From CALELF01 sp045617925 (GTDB taxonomy: Bacteria > Synergistota > Synergistia > Synergistales > Synergistaceae), in the NCBI GenBank assembly GCA_045617925.1, contig JAZLJR010000047.1, forward strand, positions 1-23,988: DNA of 23,988 nucleotides, in the 5' to 3' direction. The position numbers were made by a program, and so were the translations under genes. Shown piece by piece: positions 7,031 to 13,981 of this stretch (the first letter of the stretch is position 1; the number at the start of each line of letters is the position of its first letter). Under the pieces are notes generated by a model. The model worked only from the letters and a program-made list of their open reading frames with translations. It did not search any database and had not been told where the DNA came from.

Positions 7031-8299
7031 TTATCTTCTCTTAAACGCTGCAAGGGCGTGGGCGGAAAGTCCTTCCGCTTCTGCCATCTTTTGAGCTAGC
7101 GGGGCAAGAGCTTTTGAACCATCGTGCGTAATATGCTGGAAGGTGCAAACCTTCAAGAAATTCATAACAGAAAGTCCGCCAGTGTAACGTGCCACTCCCA
7201 TTGTCGGCAAGGTGTGATTTGTTCCTGCAACATAATCACCAAAGACTTCTGCGCTTCCGGTGCCAACAAACAATGAGCCATAATTTGTCAAGCGAGTCAT
7301 AAGGTCATATTCCAGCTCCGAATTTTTAACTTGAATTTCCAAATGCTCCGGTGCAATTTCGTTTGACATTTCGCAAGCTTCTTCAAGTGAATCTGTAATA
7401 AAAATCTTGCCATTGTTCTGCCATGATACACTTGCTATGTCTCTTGTTGGAAGTTCTTTTAATGCTTTTTGCACTGCATCTTTAACATCTTTTGCAAGTT
7501 TTTCACTCGTTGTTAGCAAAATGCCAGATGCGTCAAGGTCGTGTTCCGACTGTGCCAAGAGGTCTGCTGCAATAATCTCTGCTTCTCCACTTTCATCGGC
7601 AATGACGAGCACTTCAGACGGACCGGCGAGAAAATCTATACCAACCTTTCCAAAGACCTGTTTTTTTGCTTCCGTTACATATTTGTTTCCGGGGCCAACT
7701 ATCATATCAACTGGCTTTATTGTCTCTGTTCCATAGGCAACAGCAGCAACCGCTTGCGCTCCACCAATTGCATAAATTTCATCACACCCAGCAAGCCAAA
7801 GAGCAGCAAGCGTCGTTTCGTGTGGCAGAGATGTGCCTGCAACGGGGGGAACTGTCGCAATAATTCTCTTGACTCCGGCAACCTTTGCGGGAATAACTAG
7901 CATCAAGGCTGTGGAAAAAAGCGGATGATTACCACCAGGAACATAGCAAGAACAAGAATTGACAGGAATAACTGAATGACCTAGGAACACTCCATCAACT
8001 ACCTCTGTTTCGCCAAGTGGCCACAAACTGTCACATTGGAGCTCCGCAAACTTTTGAATATTCTCCGCTGCTTTCGTAATAGCAAATTTCAAATCTTCTT
8101 CTAAATTATCATAGCATTTTTTTGCAATTTCATTTGGAACAAGGAAATTTGTATCCGCCTTGCCACCAAATTTTGCATTAAGCTCCGCAACCGCCTTATC
8201 TCCCCCACTACGCACATTCGCAATTATCTCACTAACTGTTTGGGCTACTCTGGGATCTTGCGTGTAATTTTTTTCTTGTGCATTTTTATAAACCTTCAT
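7031..8299 (-). CDS. hisD: Histidinol dehydrogenase family NAD-dependent dehydrogenase
   Basis: HisD oxidises L-histidinol to histidine in two NAD-linked steps. The frame extends upstream to 8365, but the ATG at 8299 (MKVYKNAQEK) has a perfect AAGGAG 6 bases upstream and avoids a 56-bp overlap with argH, giving 422 aa. Family residues by my reading: zinc ligands Q250 and H253 (LLAQSEHD), catalytic E318-H319 (IAPEHLE), D355 and H362 (FGDYVAGTNHTLPT), and zinc ligand H414 (GLSAHA). SCYVPGG and VGPGNKYVTEAK are also present. The C-terminus, with ARYTGGLSVMNFLKVCTFQHIT, looks partly like HisD homologues that oxidise other alcohols, such as sulfopropanediol dehydrogenase HpsN. No other his gene is near, so family is certain but substrate is not. 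Confidence 0.85.
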   Translation of the reverse strand: MKVYKNAQEKNYTQDPRVAQTVSEIIANVRSGGDKAVAELNAKFGGKADTNFLVPNEIAKKCYDNLEEDLKFAITKAAENIQKFAELQCDSLWPLGETEVVDGVFLGHSVIPVNSCSCYVPGGNHPLFSTALMLVIPAKVAGVKRIIATVPPVAGTSLPHETTLAALWLAGCDEIYAIGGAQAVAAVAYGTETIKPVDMIVGPGNKYVTEAKKQVFGKVGIDFLAGPSEVLVIADESGEAEIIAADLLAQSEHDLDASGILLTTSEKLAKDVKDAVQKALKELPTRDIASVSWQNNGKIFITDSLEEACEMSNEIAPEHLEIQVKNSELEYDLMTRLTNYGSLFVGTGSAEVFGDYVAGTNHTLPTMGVARYTGGLSVMNFLKVCTFQHITHDGSKALAPLAQKMAEAEGLSAHALAAFKRR

Positions 8300-8309
8300 T
8301 TCTAACTCC

Positions 8310-9722
8310 TTATAACTGCCATAACCTCTCTGCATATTCCCCGCAGACTTTATTAAATTTTGCAAGTTTTTCGTTTATAACTTCCAGCTGTCGTGTTACT
8401 TCGCTAGGTGCTGTTCCACCGTAGGTTTTTCTTCTTTCCGCTGAAACACGTGGCGTTAAAAGTGGCAAGAGGTCTTCTTTTATCTGAGGAATTAAAGCCT
8501 GCCACTCATCTAATGAAAGCGCAGCCATTGACCTTTTGTTATCTACGCACCATTTCACCGCTCCACCAACAAGAGCATGAGCATTTCTGAATGGCACTCC
8601 CTGTAACACTAGATATTCCGCGACATCTGTTGCCAATATAAGCCCATCTGCAAAACCTTTGTTTGCTTTTTCTTCATCTACATCAACACGAGACAATAGC
8701 GGTGGCAAGACAGAGAAAATTCCCTGTAAACAATCGAGGGTGCGGAACAAGCTGCGTTTGTCATCCTGCAAGTCACGGTTATATGTCATAGGAATTCCCT
8801 TTGTCATCACAAGCAGGTCAACAAGAGCACCAGTCAACTGACCAGATTTTCCACGCAAAAGCTCAAGCACATCTGGATTTTTCTTTTGTGGCATGATGGA
8901 ACTGCCAGTGCAGAAAGCATCTGGCAACTTTACCCAACCAAACTCTGTTGTAAAATAGATAATCAAATCTTCACAAAGACGGCTAACGTGACAGCCAAAG
9001 ACAGAAGCAAAATAAAGAATATCTATAAAGTGATCACGGGACGCAACACTATCCATACTGTTTTCTGTCGGAGCGCCAAAGCCAAGGTCAGAAGCAGAAA
9101 ATTTTCTGTCTAGTGGCAAGGTGCTGCCAGCCAAGGCACCAGAGCCGAGCGGACATTCGTCAAGAGCATCTAGCACAAATTCCAATCTCTTTGCATCACG
9201 CAAAAATGCGTTTATATGTGCACACCAAAAATGTCCCATTGAAATCGGCTGTGCCTGTTGCAAATGTGTGTAGCCAGGAACAATTATATTCTTATGTTCG
9301 TCTGCTTTCTTTGCCAGCACTTCAATAAGGTTATCAAGCTGAGCGGCGATACTGAGCATTTCTTTTTTCAAGTATAGCTTCATTGTCGTAGCAACTTGGT
9401 CATTTCTTGAACGCCCCATGTGAAGCCTTGCCCCTGTTGCACCACACTTTTCCGTCAAACGGCTTTCAATATTCATATGGACATCTTCAAGCTCTTTTGA
9501 AGGAATGAAATCACCATTACGAATTTCTGTGGCAATCTCACGCAGATTTTTTTCTATTGTTTCTGCTTCATCCTGTGGCAAAAGCCCAGTATGGGCAAGC
9601 ATTCTTACATGAGCAATGCTTCCACGAATGTCTGCCTCTGCCAGTCTCCAGTCTAAATCCAGCGACTGTGTAAAATCTACAACATTTTTGTCCGTTGCTT
9701 CTTTAAATCTTCCTTTCCACAT
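8310..9722 (-). CDS. argH: Argininosuccinate lyase
   Basis: ArgH cleaves argininosuccinate to arginine and fumarate, the last step of arginine synthesis. The 470-aa protein belongs to the fumarase/aspartase superfamily. Signature GSSIMPQKKNP lies at residues 273-283, with further family blocks HMGRSRNDQVAT (101-112), GYTHLQQAQPIS (150-161) and CPLGSGALAGS (190-200). The ATG at 9722 is preceded by AAGGAAG at good spacing. It lies 14 bases downstream of the small membrane protein gene. Its TAA overlaps the AAGGAG that starts hisD, so the three genes look like one transcript. argG is usually next to argH but is not in view. Confidence 0.97.
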   Translation of the reverse strand: MWKGRFKEATDKNVVDFTQSLDLDWRLAEADIRGSIAHVRMLAHTGLLPQDEAETIEKNLREIATEIRNGDFIPSKELEDVHMNIESRLTEKCGATGARLHMGRSRNDQVATTMKLYLKKEMLSIAAQLDNLIEVLAKKADEHKNIIVPGYTHLQQAQPISMGHFWCAHINAFLRDAKRLEFVLDALDECPLGSGALAGSTLPLDRKFSASDLGFGAPTENSMDSVASRDHFIDILYFASVFGCHVSRLCEDLIIYFTTEFGWVKLPDAFCTGSSIMPQKKNPDVLELLRGKSGQLTGALVDLLVMTKGIPMTYNRDLQDDKRSLFRTLDCLQGIFSVLPPLLSRVDVDEEKANKGFADGLILATDVAEYLVLQGVPFRNAHALVGGAVKWCVDNKRSMAALSLDEWQALIPQIKEDLLPLLTPRVSAERRKTYGGTAPSEVTRQLEVINEKLAKFNKVCGEYAERLWQL

Positions 9723-9736
9723 TCCTTTACACTTCC

Positions 9737-10027
9737 TTAAATATAAACTTCTCTGTATAAATTTTTGCTAATCAAATAATGTTTTGAAAATTCATCTGCT
9801 GGAACATATCCTTCCGCCAATAAAGAACGAATATAAATTCCATTATAGAAAAAGCACAAAACAAAATTTCCAAATGCACAAGTTAGGCTTGCTATAACTA
9901 AATCTAAAATAAACCAAAGAATATCACCACGGAGAAGTGGAACAAAAAAACCAAAGAAAAACATTGTCCAAGAAAACCCAACAGGACAAACACGCACTGC
10001 TCCGTTTTTCATTAAATTTATTTCCAT
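9737..10027 (-). CDS. Small membrane protein (HrgC/DUF2628-like pattern)
   Basis: From the ATG at 10027 (MEINLMKNGAVRVCPVGFSWTMFFF) the product is 96 aa. An AAAGGA sits about 8 bases upstream, so I prefer this start to the more distal one at 10072. The pattern is a short polar N-terminus, CPVGFSWTMFFFGFFVPLLRGD, a second hydrophobic segment, then YNGIYIRSLLAEGYVPADE. This arrangement (GFSWT, FFGFF, LxRGD, YIRxLLxxGY) resembles small two-helix membrane proteins of the HrgC/DUF2628 kind, as I recall them. No function is established. It leads the argH-hisD transcript, but a role in amino acid metabolism does not follow from that. Confidence 0.75.
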   Translation of the reverse strand: MEINLMKNGAVRVCPVGFSWTMFFFGFFVPLLRGDILWFILDLVIASLTCAFGNFVLCFFYNGIYIRSLLAEGYVPADEFSKHYLISKNLYREVYI

Positions 10028-10060
10028 AGTCGTTTTCCTTTCATAAAACTGTTTCGAAGC

Positions 10061-10069
10061 ATTATAGCA
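10061..10069 (-). promoter_or_regulatory. Extended -10 promoter for the small membrane protein-argH-hisD unit
   Basis: On the minus strand TGCTATAAT is a perfect extended -10 (TGnTATAAT), 34 bases upstream of the ATG at 10027. No good -35 is seen at 16-18 bp, as expected for the extended type. Confidence 0.65.
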
Positions 10070-10153
10070 CAAAATAACCTTTTCTTCGTAATATTCATTG
10101 CTAAATTCCGATTATTTAATATGCTAAGTTTTATAAACTGCCACGAACAAAAC

Positions 10154-10192
10154 TTGACATTTTTTGCTTTTTATATACAATTTCAATATAAT
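10154..10192 (+). promoter_or_regulatory. Promoter region of the lysine-rich secreted protein gene
   Basis: A consensus TTGACA (10154-10159) with a 16-bp spacer to TACAAT (10176-10181) forms a strong promoter. A perfect TATAAT (10187-10192) lies 17 bp after TTGCTT (10164-10169), so two overlapping promoters are possible. Both point to the gene at 10231. Confidence 0.6.
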
Positions 10193-10230
10193 TTTTCATA
10201 GTTTTGACACATATACGGAGGTTGATATAA

Positions 10231-10740
10231 ATGAAGAAAATATTAAAATATATCTCTATATTTTTACTAATTTCTGTAATTGTAGCTACCCCTTTTACTC
10301 AAGCAGGAGCAAAACAAAATTCCAAACAAAAAACTTCCTACAAGTCAAGCAAGTCAATATCTACAACAACAACAAAGAGCAAGGTAACAAAACAAAATAA
10401 ACAGAACAAAAAAACTAACCAAAAGGTAAAAGCAAAGAAATCAGTAAAAAAACAAAACAAAAAAGTATCATCAAAAACCACAAAGCAAACGAACAAAAAA
10501 CTAACAGCAAAGACCACCCAAAAAGCAAATAAGCAGACAAATAAAAAAAATAGCAGTAATCAAAAACAAACACCAAATAAAATCTTGGCAATAACTTTAC
10601 CAAGTCAAACTCAAAACAATCATTCTGCTACCAACGGAACAAAAAAGACACCTCGCAGGTGTCTAAATGTTCGTTGCCGTTACATTGGGACAAAACCTTG
10701 CCCGAGACATGGCAAGGATTATCCCAACCACTGGAAATAA
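10231..10740 (+). CDS. Secreted, lysine-rich low-complexity protein with Cys/His tail
   Basis: I recognise no family for this 169-aa protein. A GGAGG just upstream supports the ATG at 10231. Residues 1-27 are a clear signal peptide (MKKILKYISIFLLISVIVAT, ending TQAGA). Residues about 28-115 are almost only K, T, N, Q and S, very basic and probably disordered. The last 26 residues change character: C144, C149, C157, H160 and H167 (RRCLNVRCRYIG, then PCPRHGKDYPNHWK), a spacing that could bind a metal or form disulphides. The exported protein should bind nucleic acid or anionic cell-envelope polymers by charge. It diverges from the argH unit and precedes the TRAP operon with no clear terminator between them. 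Alternatives are a small cell-wall-binding protein or a cationic peptide precursor. Confidence 0.8.
   Translation: MKKILKYISIFLLISVIVATPFTQAGAKQNSKQKTSYKSSKSISTTTTKSKVTKQNKQNKKTNQKVKAKKSVKKQNKKVSSKTTKQTNKKLTAKTTQKANKQTNKKNSSNQKQTPNKILAITLPSQTQNNHSATNGTKKTPRRCLNVRCRYIGTKPCPRHGKDYPNHWK
10646..10664. repeat. Perfect 8-bp hairpin inside the 3' part of the lysine-rich gene
   Basis: AGACACCT and AGGTGTCT pair perfectly around CGC. On the minus strand the hairpin is followed by a run of six T, so it would look like an intrinsic terminator for antisense transcription. Confidence 0.6.
10685..10727. repeat. Nested hairpin over the Cys/His coding tail
   Basis: An inner stem CCTTGCC/GGCAAGG (10696-10702 and 10711-10717) sits inside an outer stem TTGGGA/TCCCAA (10685-10690 and 10722-10727). 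It ends 13 bases before the stop codon. No U tract follows, so it is not a standard terminator. Confidence 0.55.
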
Positions 10741-10773
10741 AAAATAGAATTTGAAAAAGTTATCGCGAGAGTA

Positions 10774-10801
10774 TTGAAATTTATACCTTTTTTTGTATAA
10801 T
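10774..10801 (+). promoter_or_regulatory. Promoter of the TRAP-TAXI operon
   Basis: TTGAAA (10774-10779), a 16-bp spacer and TATAAT (10796-10801) form a good sigma-A-type promoter 46 bp before the permease ATG. An inverted repeat TTATAC-N8-GTATAA (10781-10800) occupies the spacer and -10 and could be an operator. Confidence 0.7.
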
Positions 10802-10846
10802 ATTTCTTGTATTTAGTGCAAATATTTTAACTATGGAGGAGTCCTC

Positions 10847-12889
10847 ATGAGTGAAATAACAGAAAATGCGCAAAATTCTGCTCAAATCAACCTTGACGCT
10901 ATCATGGAAAAATATGATACGGAATCACGTTTCCGTACATTGGATGGTTGGCAAGCAAAGTTGATTTCAATACTAGCTGTCGCCATGTCACTCTTTCATC
11001 TTTATACTAGTGGTTTTGGATTATTATTAGCGCAAAAACAAGGTGCAGTTCATTTAGCTTTCACGCTTGCACTTGTTTTTCTGCTCTATCCAAGTGACAA
11101 TACTGGAAAGACTCGCCATAAAATACCACTTGTAGATTTTGCCTTAGCAATTATTGCTGCAACTTCGGCAATGTATTTGGTCGTGTTCTTTGATCAACTC
11201 GTCACTCGTTCCGGACTTCCTACAACACTTGACCTCACGATGGGATTCATTTTGATTGCAACATTATTAGAAGCAACTCGCAGAATTTCAAACCCCGTTC
11301 TTCCTGGCATTGCAATTGTTGCACTTCTATATTGCTACTTTGGGCGAATAATGCCACCTATGATTGCCCACAGAGGGTTTAACATTACACGTATAATCAA
11401 CCACATGTATCTTGGAACAGAAGGCGTTTTCGGCACACCACTAGAAGTTTCTTCAACATTTGTCTTTATGTTCATTCTTTTTGGTTCCATTCTTGAAAAA
11501 ACTGGTCTTGGAAAATTCATAATAGACTTATCATTAGCACTTGCCGGTTGGTCAACTGGCGGACCTGCAAAGGTTGCCGTCGTTTCTTCCGGTCTTATGG
11601 GCACAGTTTCTGGGTCATCTGTTGCAAATGTCTGCACAACAGGTATGTTCACAATTCCGCTTATGAAAAGCGTTGGATATGAGCCTCACTTTGCCGGTGC
11701 AGTTGAAGCTGTCGCATCAACCGGTGGACAGATAATGCCCCCTGTCATGGGTGCAGCTGCTTTTATTATGGCACAAATTTTGGGTGTGCCTTACCTTACC
11801 GTTGTGGTAGCAGCAATAATTCCAGCGATTCTTTATTATTTTGCCGTTATGGTTCAAGTTCACTTTGAAGCATCTCGTTTAGGGTTGAAAGGATTACCTT
11901 TCAAAGAACTTCCAAGACTTTGGCCACTTCTCAAAGCAAGAGGCTTCTTGCTCATTCCGTTAATCGCAATTATATATTTCCTGCTTGCAGGTTACACACC
12001 ACTAAAAGCAGCTTTCTATGGAATTATAGTTAGCTTTGCACTTTCTTGGTTAAGCAAAGAAACACGTCTTACTCTTCCACGCTTGCTCAATGCTTTTGAA
12101 TCTGGCGCACGTGGTGCTATTGGCGTAGCCTGCGCCTGTGCAACTGTTGGACTTGTAGTTGGCATGGGGACTTTAACTGGACTAGCTTTAAGAATTGCTA
12201 ACACCATCGTTACATTAGCCGCTGCTCCAGCAGCATTAATCACATCAAACCCACTTGTAGCAAAAGAAATTACAAAGATATTCACTCTTTTCTTCACAAT
12301 GCTTGCTTCTCTTTTACTCGGCATGGGGCTTCCTACAACAGCGAACTTTATTGTTACAAGCACAATGGCTGCTCCTGCACTTATTAACCTTGGCGTTCCT
12401 GCACAGGCAGCTTATATGTTTGTGTTCTACTTTGGTATAGCAGCCGACCTCACACCACCTGTAGCACTAGCCGCTTATGCAGGTGCCGGCATTTCTGGCT
12501 CTGATCCAATGAAAACTGGAGTTACCGCTTTTAAACTTGCACTTGCAGGATTTTTGGTCCCGTACATATACATATATGAACCAATGCTTCTTTTCATAAA
12601 TTACCAAACATGGCCAATGATTCAAGCAATTATAAGTGCATTGCTTGGCGTTTTCCTCTTGGCAATGTCAACAATTGGTTTCTTTAAGGCAAAAATGAGC
12701 ACCCTAATGAGAATTATAGCTTTTGTCGGTGCACTTGGACTCTTAATCCCTGGCACATATACTGATATCATCGGTCTTGCTCTTCTTTTGGTGATTTTCG
12801 TTTTGCAAAAAATGAAGGAAAAGAAGCTCAGATCTCAAGGAATTCCAATCACAGTTGCGGAAATAAACGCTGCAGCCACAAACAAATAG
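10847..12889 (+). CDS. TRAP transporter permease, fused 4TM/12TM subunits (TAXI type)
   Basis: This 680-aa integral membrane protein fuses the small (DctQ-like) and large (DctM-like) TRAP subunits, the usual form in TAXI-type systems, which import organic acids or amino acids using an ion gradient. After a polar N-terminus of about 40 residues it is hydrophobic almost throughout. Hallmarks of the DctM part are GTVSGSSVANVCTTGMFTIP, then EAVASTGGQIMPPVMGAAAF and, in the second half, LGMGLPTTANFIV and AADLTPPVALAAYAGAGISG. A GGAGGAG lies close before the ATG at 10847. The TAXI receptor follows 59 bases downstream with a hairpin between. Substrate cannot be read from sequence; related TAXI systems handle glutamate, 2-oxoglutarate or other dicarboxylates. 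Confidence 0.95.
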   Translation: MSEITENAQNSAQINLDAIMEKYDTESRFRTLDGWQAKLISILAVAMSLFHLYTSGFGLLLAQKQGAVHLAFTLALVFLLYPSDNTGKTRHKIPLVDFALAIIAATSAMYLVVFFDQLVTRSGLPTTLDLTMGFILIATLLEATRRISNPVLPGIAIVALLYCYFGRIMPPMIAHRGFNITRIINHMYLGTEGVFGTPLEVSSTFVFMFILFGSILEKTGLGKFIIDLSLALAGWSTGGPAKVAVVSSGLMGTVSGSSVANVCTTGMFTIPLMKSVGYEPHFAGAVEAVASTGGQIMPPVMGAAAFIMAQILGVPYLTVVVAAIIPAILYYFAVMVQVHFEASRLGLKGLPFKELPRLWPLLKARGFLLIPLIAIIYFLLAGYTPLKAAFYGIIVSFALSWLSKETRLTLPRLLNAFESGARGAIGVACACATVGLVVGMGTLTGLALRIANTIVTLAAAPAALITSNPLVAKEITKIFTLFFTMLASLLLGMGLPTTANFIVTSTMAAPALINLGVPAQAAYMFVFYFGIAADLTPPVALAAYAGAGISGSDPMKTGVTAFKLALAGFLVPYIYIYEPMLLFINYQTWPMIQAIISALLGVFLLAMSTIGFFKAKMSTLMRIIAFVGALGLLIPGTYTDIIGLALLLVIFVLQKMKEKKLRSQGIPITVAEINAAATNK

Positions 12890-12916
12890 GCAAATCGCAA
12901 GATTTTCTTGCTTTGC
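12890..12916 (+). repeat. Hairpin between TRAP permease and TAXI receptor
   Basis: GCAAA-TC-GCAAGA, a TTT loop, then TCTTGC-TTTGC form an 11-bp stem with a 2-nt bulge, starting one base after the permease stop. No U tract follows. Such intercistronic hairpins often protect the downstream message from 3' decay, allowing more receptor than permease. Confidence 0.65.
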
Positions 12917-12948
12917 AAATATATCCCATTTAGGAGGCGTTCACAAAG

Positions 12949-13926
12949 ATGAACAAAAAGAAGGTAGTAACACTTGTAATTGTAGTATTGGCAGTTGCAC
13001 TTGGCGTTTGGTATTTTAATTGCTCACCATGCAAGCTTTCAGGTGGCTCAAACAATGTATCAATTGCAACAGGTGGCACAACAGGAACCTATTTTGCAAT
13101 CGGCGGAGCAATTGCAAATGCGGTAAATGAAGGTGGCAAGCTCAATGTTACATCAGAGACAGGAAACGCATCTGTTGCTAACATTAATCTCGTTGCTAAC
13201 AAGGAAATCGAGTTTGGATTTACACAGGCTGACATTGCTTATTGGGCTTACAACGGTGAACTTATGTTCAAAGATAAGCCAGTTAAGAACATCCGTGCAG
13301 TTTGCGCACTTTATCCAGAGCACATTCAGATGCTTGTAGCTAAAGAAGCAAACATTAACAAATTTGAAGACTTGAAGGGCAAGAGAGTTGGCGTTGGTGC
13401 ACCAGGAAGCGGTGTTGAGGGCGACGTTCAAGCACTCTTCCAGCAGGCAGGGCTAACATACAATGACATCAAGGCAGACTTCCTTGACTTCGCTGCAACA
13501 ACAAGCCGCTTTAAGGACAATCAGATTGATGCCGGTTTTGTTGTAGCAGGTTTCCCAACTGCTTCTGTTATGGACCTCATGACCACAAAGAGCAATATTA
13601 CATTGTTGAGCTTTGATGATGCATTCCTAGCAAAATTGCAGGAGGCTTACCCATTCATGGTTCCAAGCGTTATCCCAGCTAACACATATAAGGGCGTTGG
13701 CGAGGTAAAAACACCAGCCATTACATCATTCCTCGTAACCTATGAAGATGCTGACGATGAAATGATTTATAACTTCCTTGAAGGGCTCTATGAGCACATA
13801 GATGTCGTTCAGAATTCTCACGCAAAGGGCAAAGAGATTACACTTGAGACAGCTACCCAAGGACTTACAATTCCTCTTCACCCAGCGGCAGAAAGATTCT
13901 TCAGAGACAAAGGACTTATAAAATAA
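12949..13926 (+). CDS. TAXI-family TRAP solute receptor
   Basis: The extracytoplasmic receptor of the TRAP system, 325 aa, delivers substrate to the permease encoded upstream. The N-terminus (MNKKKVVTLVIVVLAVALGVWYF) is a signal peptide or uncleaved anchor, directly followed by an unusual NCSPCKL with two cysteines and no good lipobox. The mature part opens with the TAXI hallmark IATGGTTGTYFAIGGAIANAV, then SETGNASVANINLVANKEIEFGFTQADIAYWAYNG, and later KGKRVGVGAPGSGVEGDVQALF. AGGAGG precedes the ATG by 11 bases. The gene ends at a strong terminator. Diderm relatives would hold it in the periplasm, while an anchor would be needed in a monoderm. Confidence 0.95.
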   Translation: MNKKKVVTLVIVVLAVALGVWYFNCSPCKLSGGSNNVSIATGGTTGTYFAIGGAIANAVNEGGKLNVTSETGNASVANINLVANKEIEFGFTQADIAYWAYNGELMFKDKPVKNIRAVCALYPEHIQMLVAKEANINKFEDLKGKRVGVGAPGSGVEGDVQALFQQAGLTYNDIKADFLDFAATTSRFKDNQIDAGFVVAGFPTASVMDLMTTKSNITLLSFDDAFLAKLQEAYPFMVPSVIPANTYKGVGEVKTPAITSFLVTYEDADDEMIYNFLEGLYEHIDVVQNSHAKGKEITLETATQGLTIPLHPAAERFFRDKGLIK

Positions 13927-13938
13927 TTCTAACCATAT

Positions 13939-13976
13939 AAAAAGAAGGCACGGTGTTTTCTCCGTGCCTTCTTTTT
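13939..13976. terminator. Bidirectional terminator between the TAXI gene and ymdB
   Basis: AAAAAGAAGGCACGG (13939-13953) pairs perfectly with CCGTGCCTTCTTTTT (13962-13976) around an 8-nt loop. A and T tracts on both sides allow termination of both convergent transcripts. Confidence 0.95.
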
Positions 13977-13981
13977 GTTAA

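Noticed and set aside
8300..8365. N-terminal extension of hisD into argH
   Set aside because: A perfect AAGGAG sits before the ATG at 8299, and the extension lies within conserved-length argH without similarity to HisD.
7031..10027. A combined arginine-histidine biosynthesis operon
   Set aside because: Only the last arginine enzyme and one HisD-family enzyme are present; no other arg or his gene is nearby, so a pathway operon is not supported.
10204..10209. Second TTGACA just before the lysine-rich gene
   Set aside because: It overlaps the leader next to the ribosome binding site, and no -10 fits before the start codon.
10164..10400. Overlapping plus-strand frame of 78 codons at the lysine-rich gene
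   Set aside because: It lacks a ribosome binding site and covers the promoter, whereas the frame at 10231 has GGAGG and a clear signal peptide.
10415..10603. Very hydrophobic minus-strand frame opposite the lysine-rich gene
   Set aside because: AAA and AAC codons read backwards give Phe, Leu and Val, so apparent membrane helices are an artefact of the lysine-rich sense strand.
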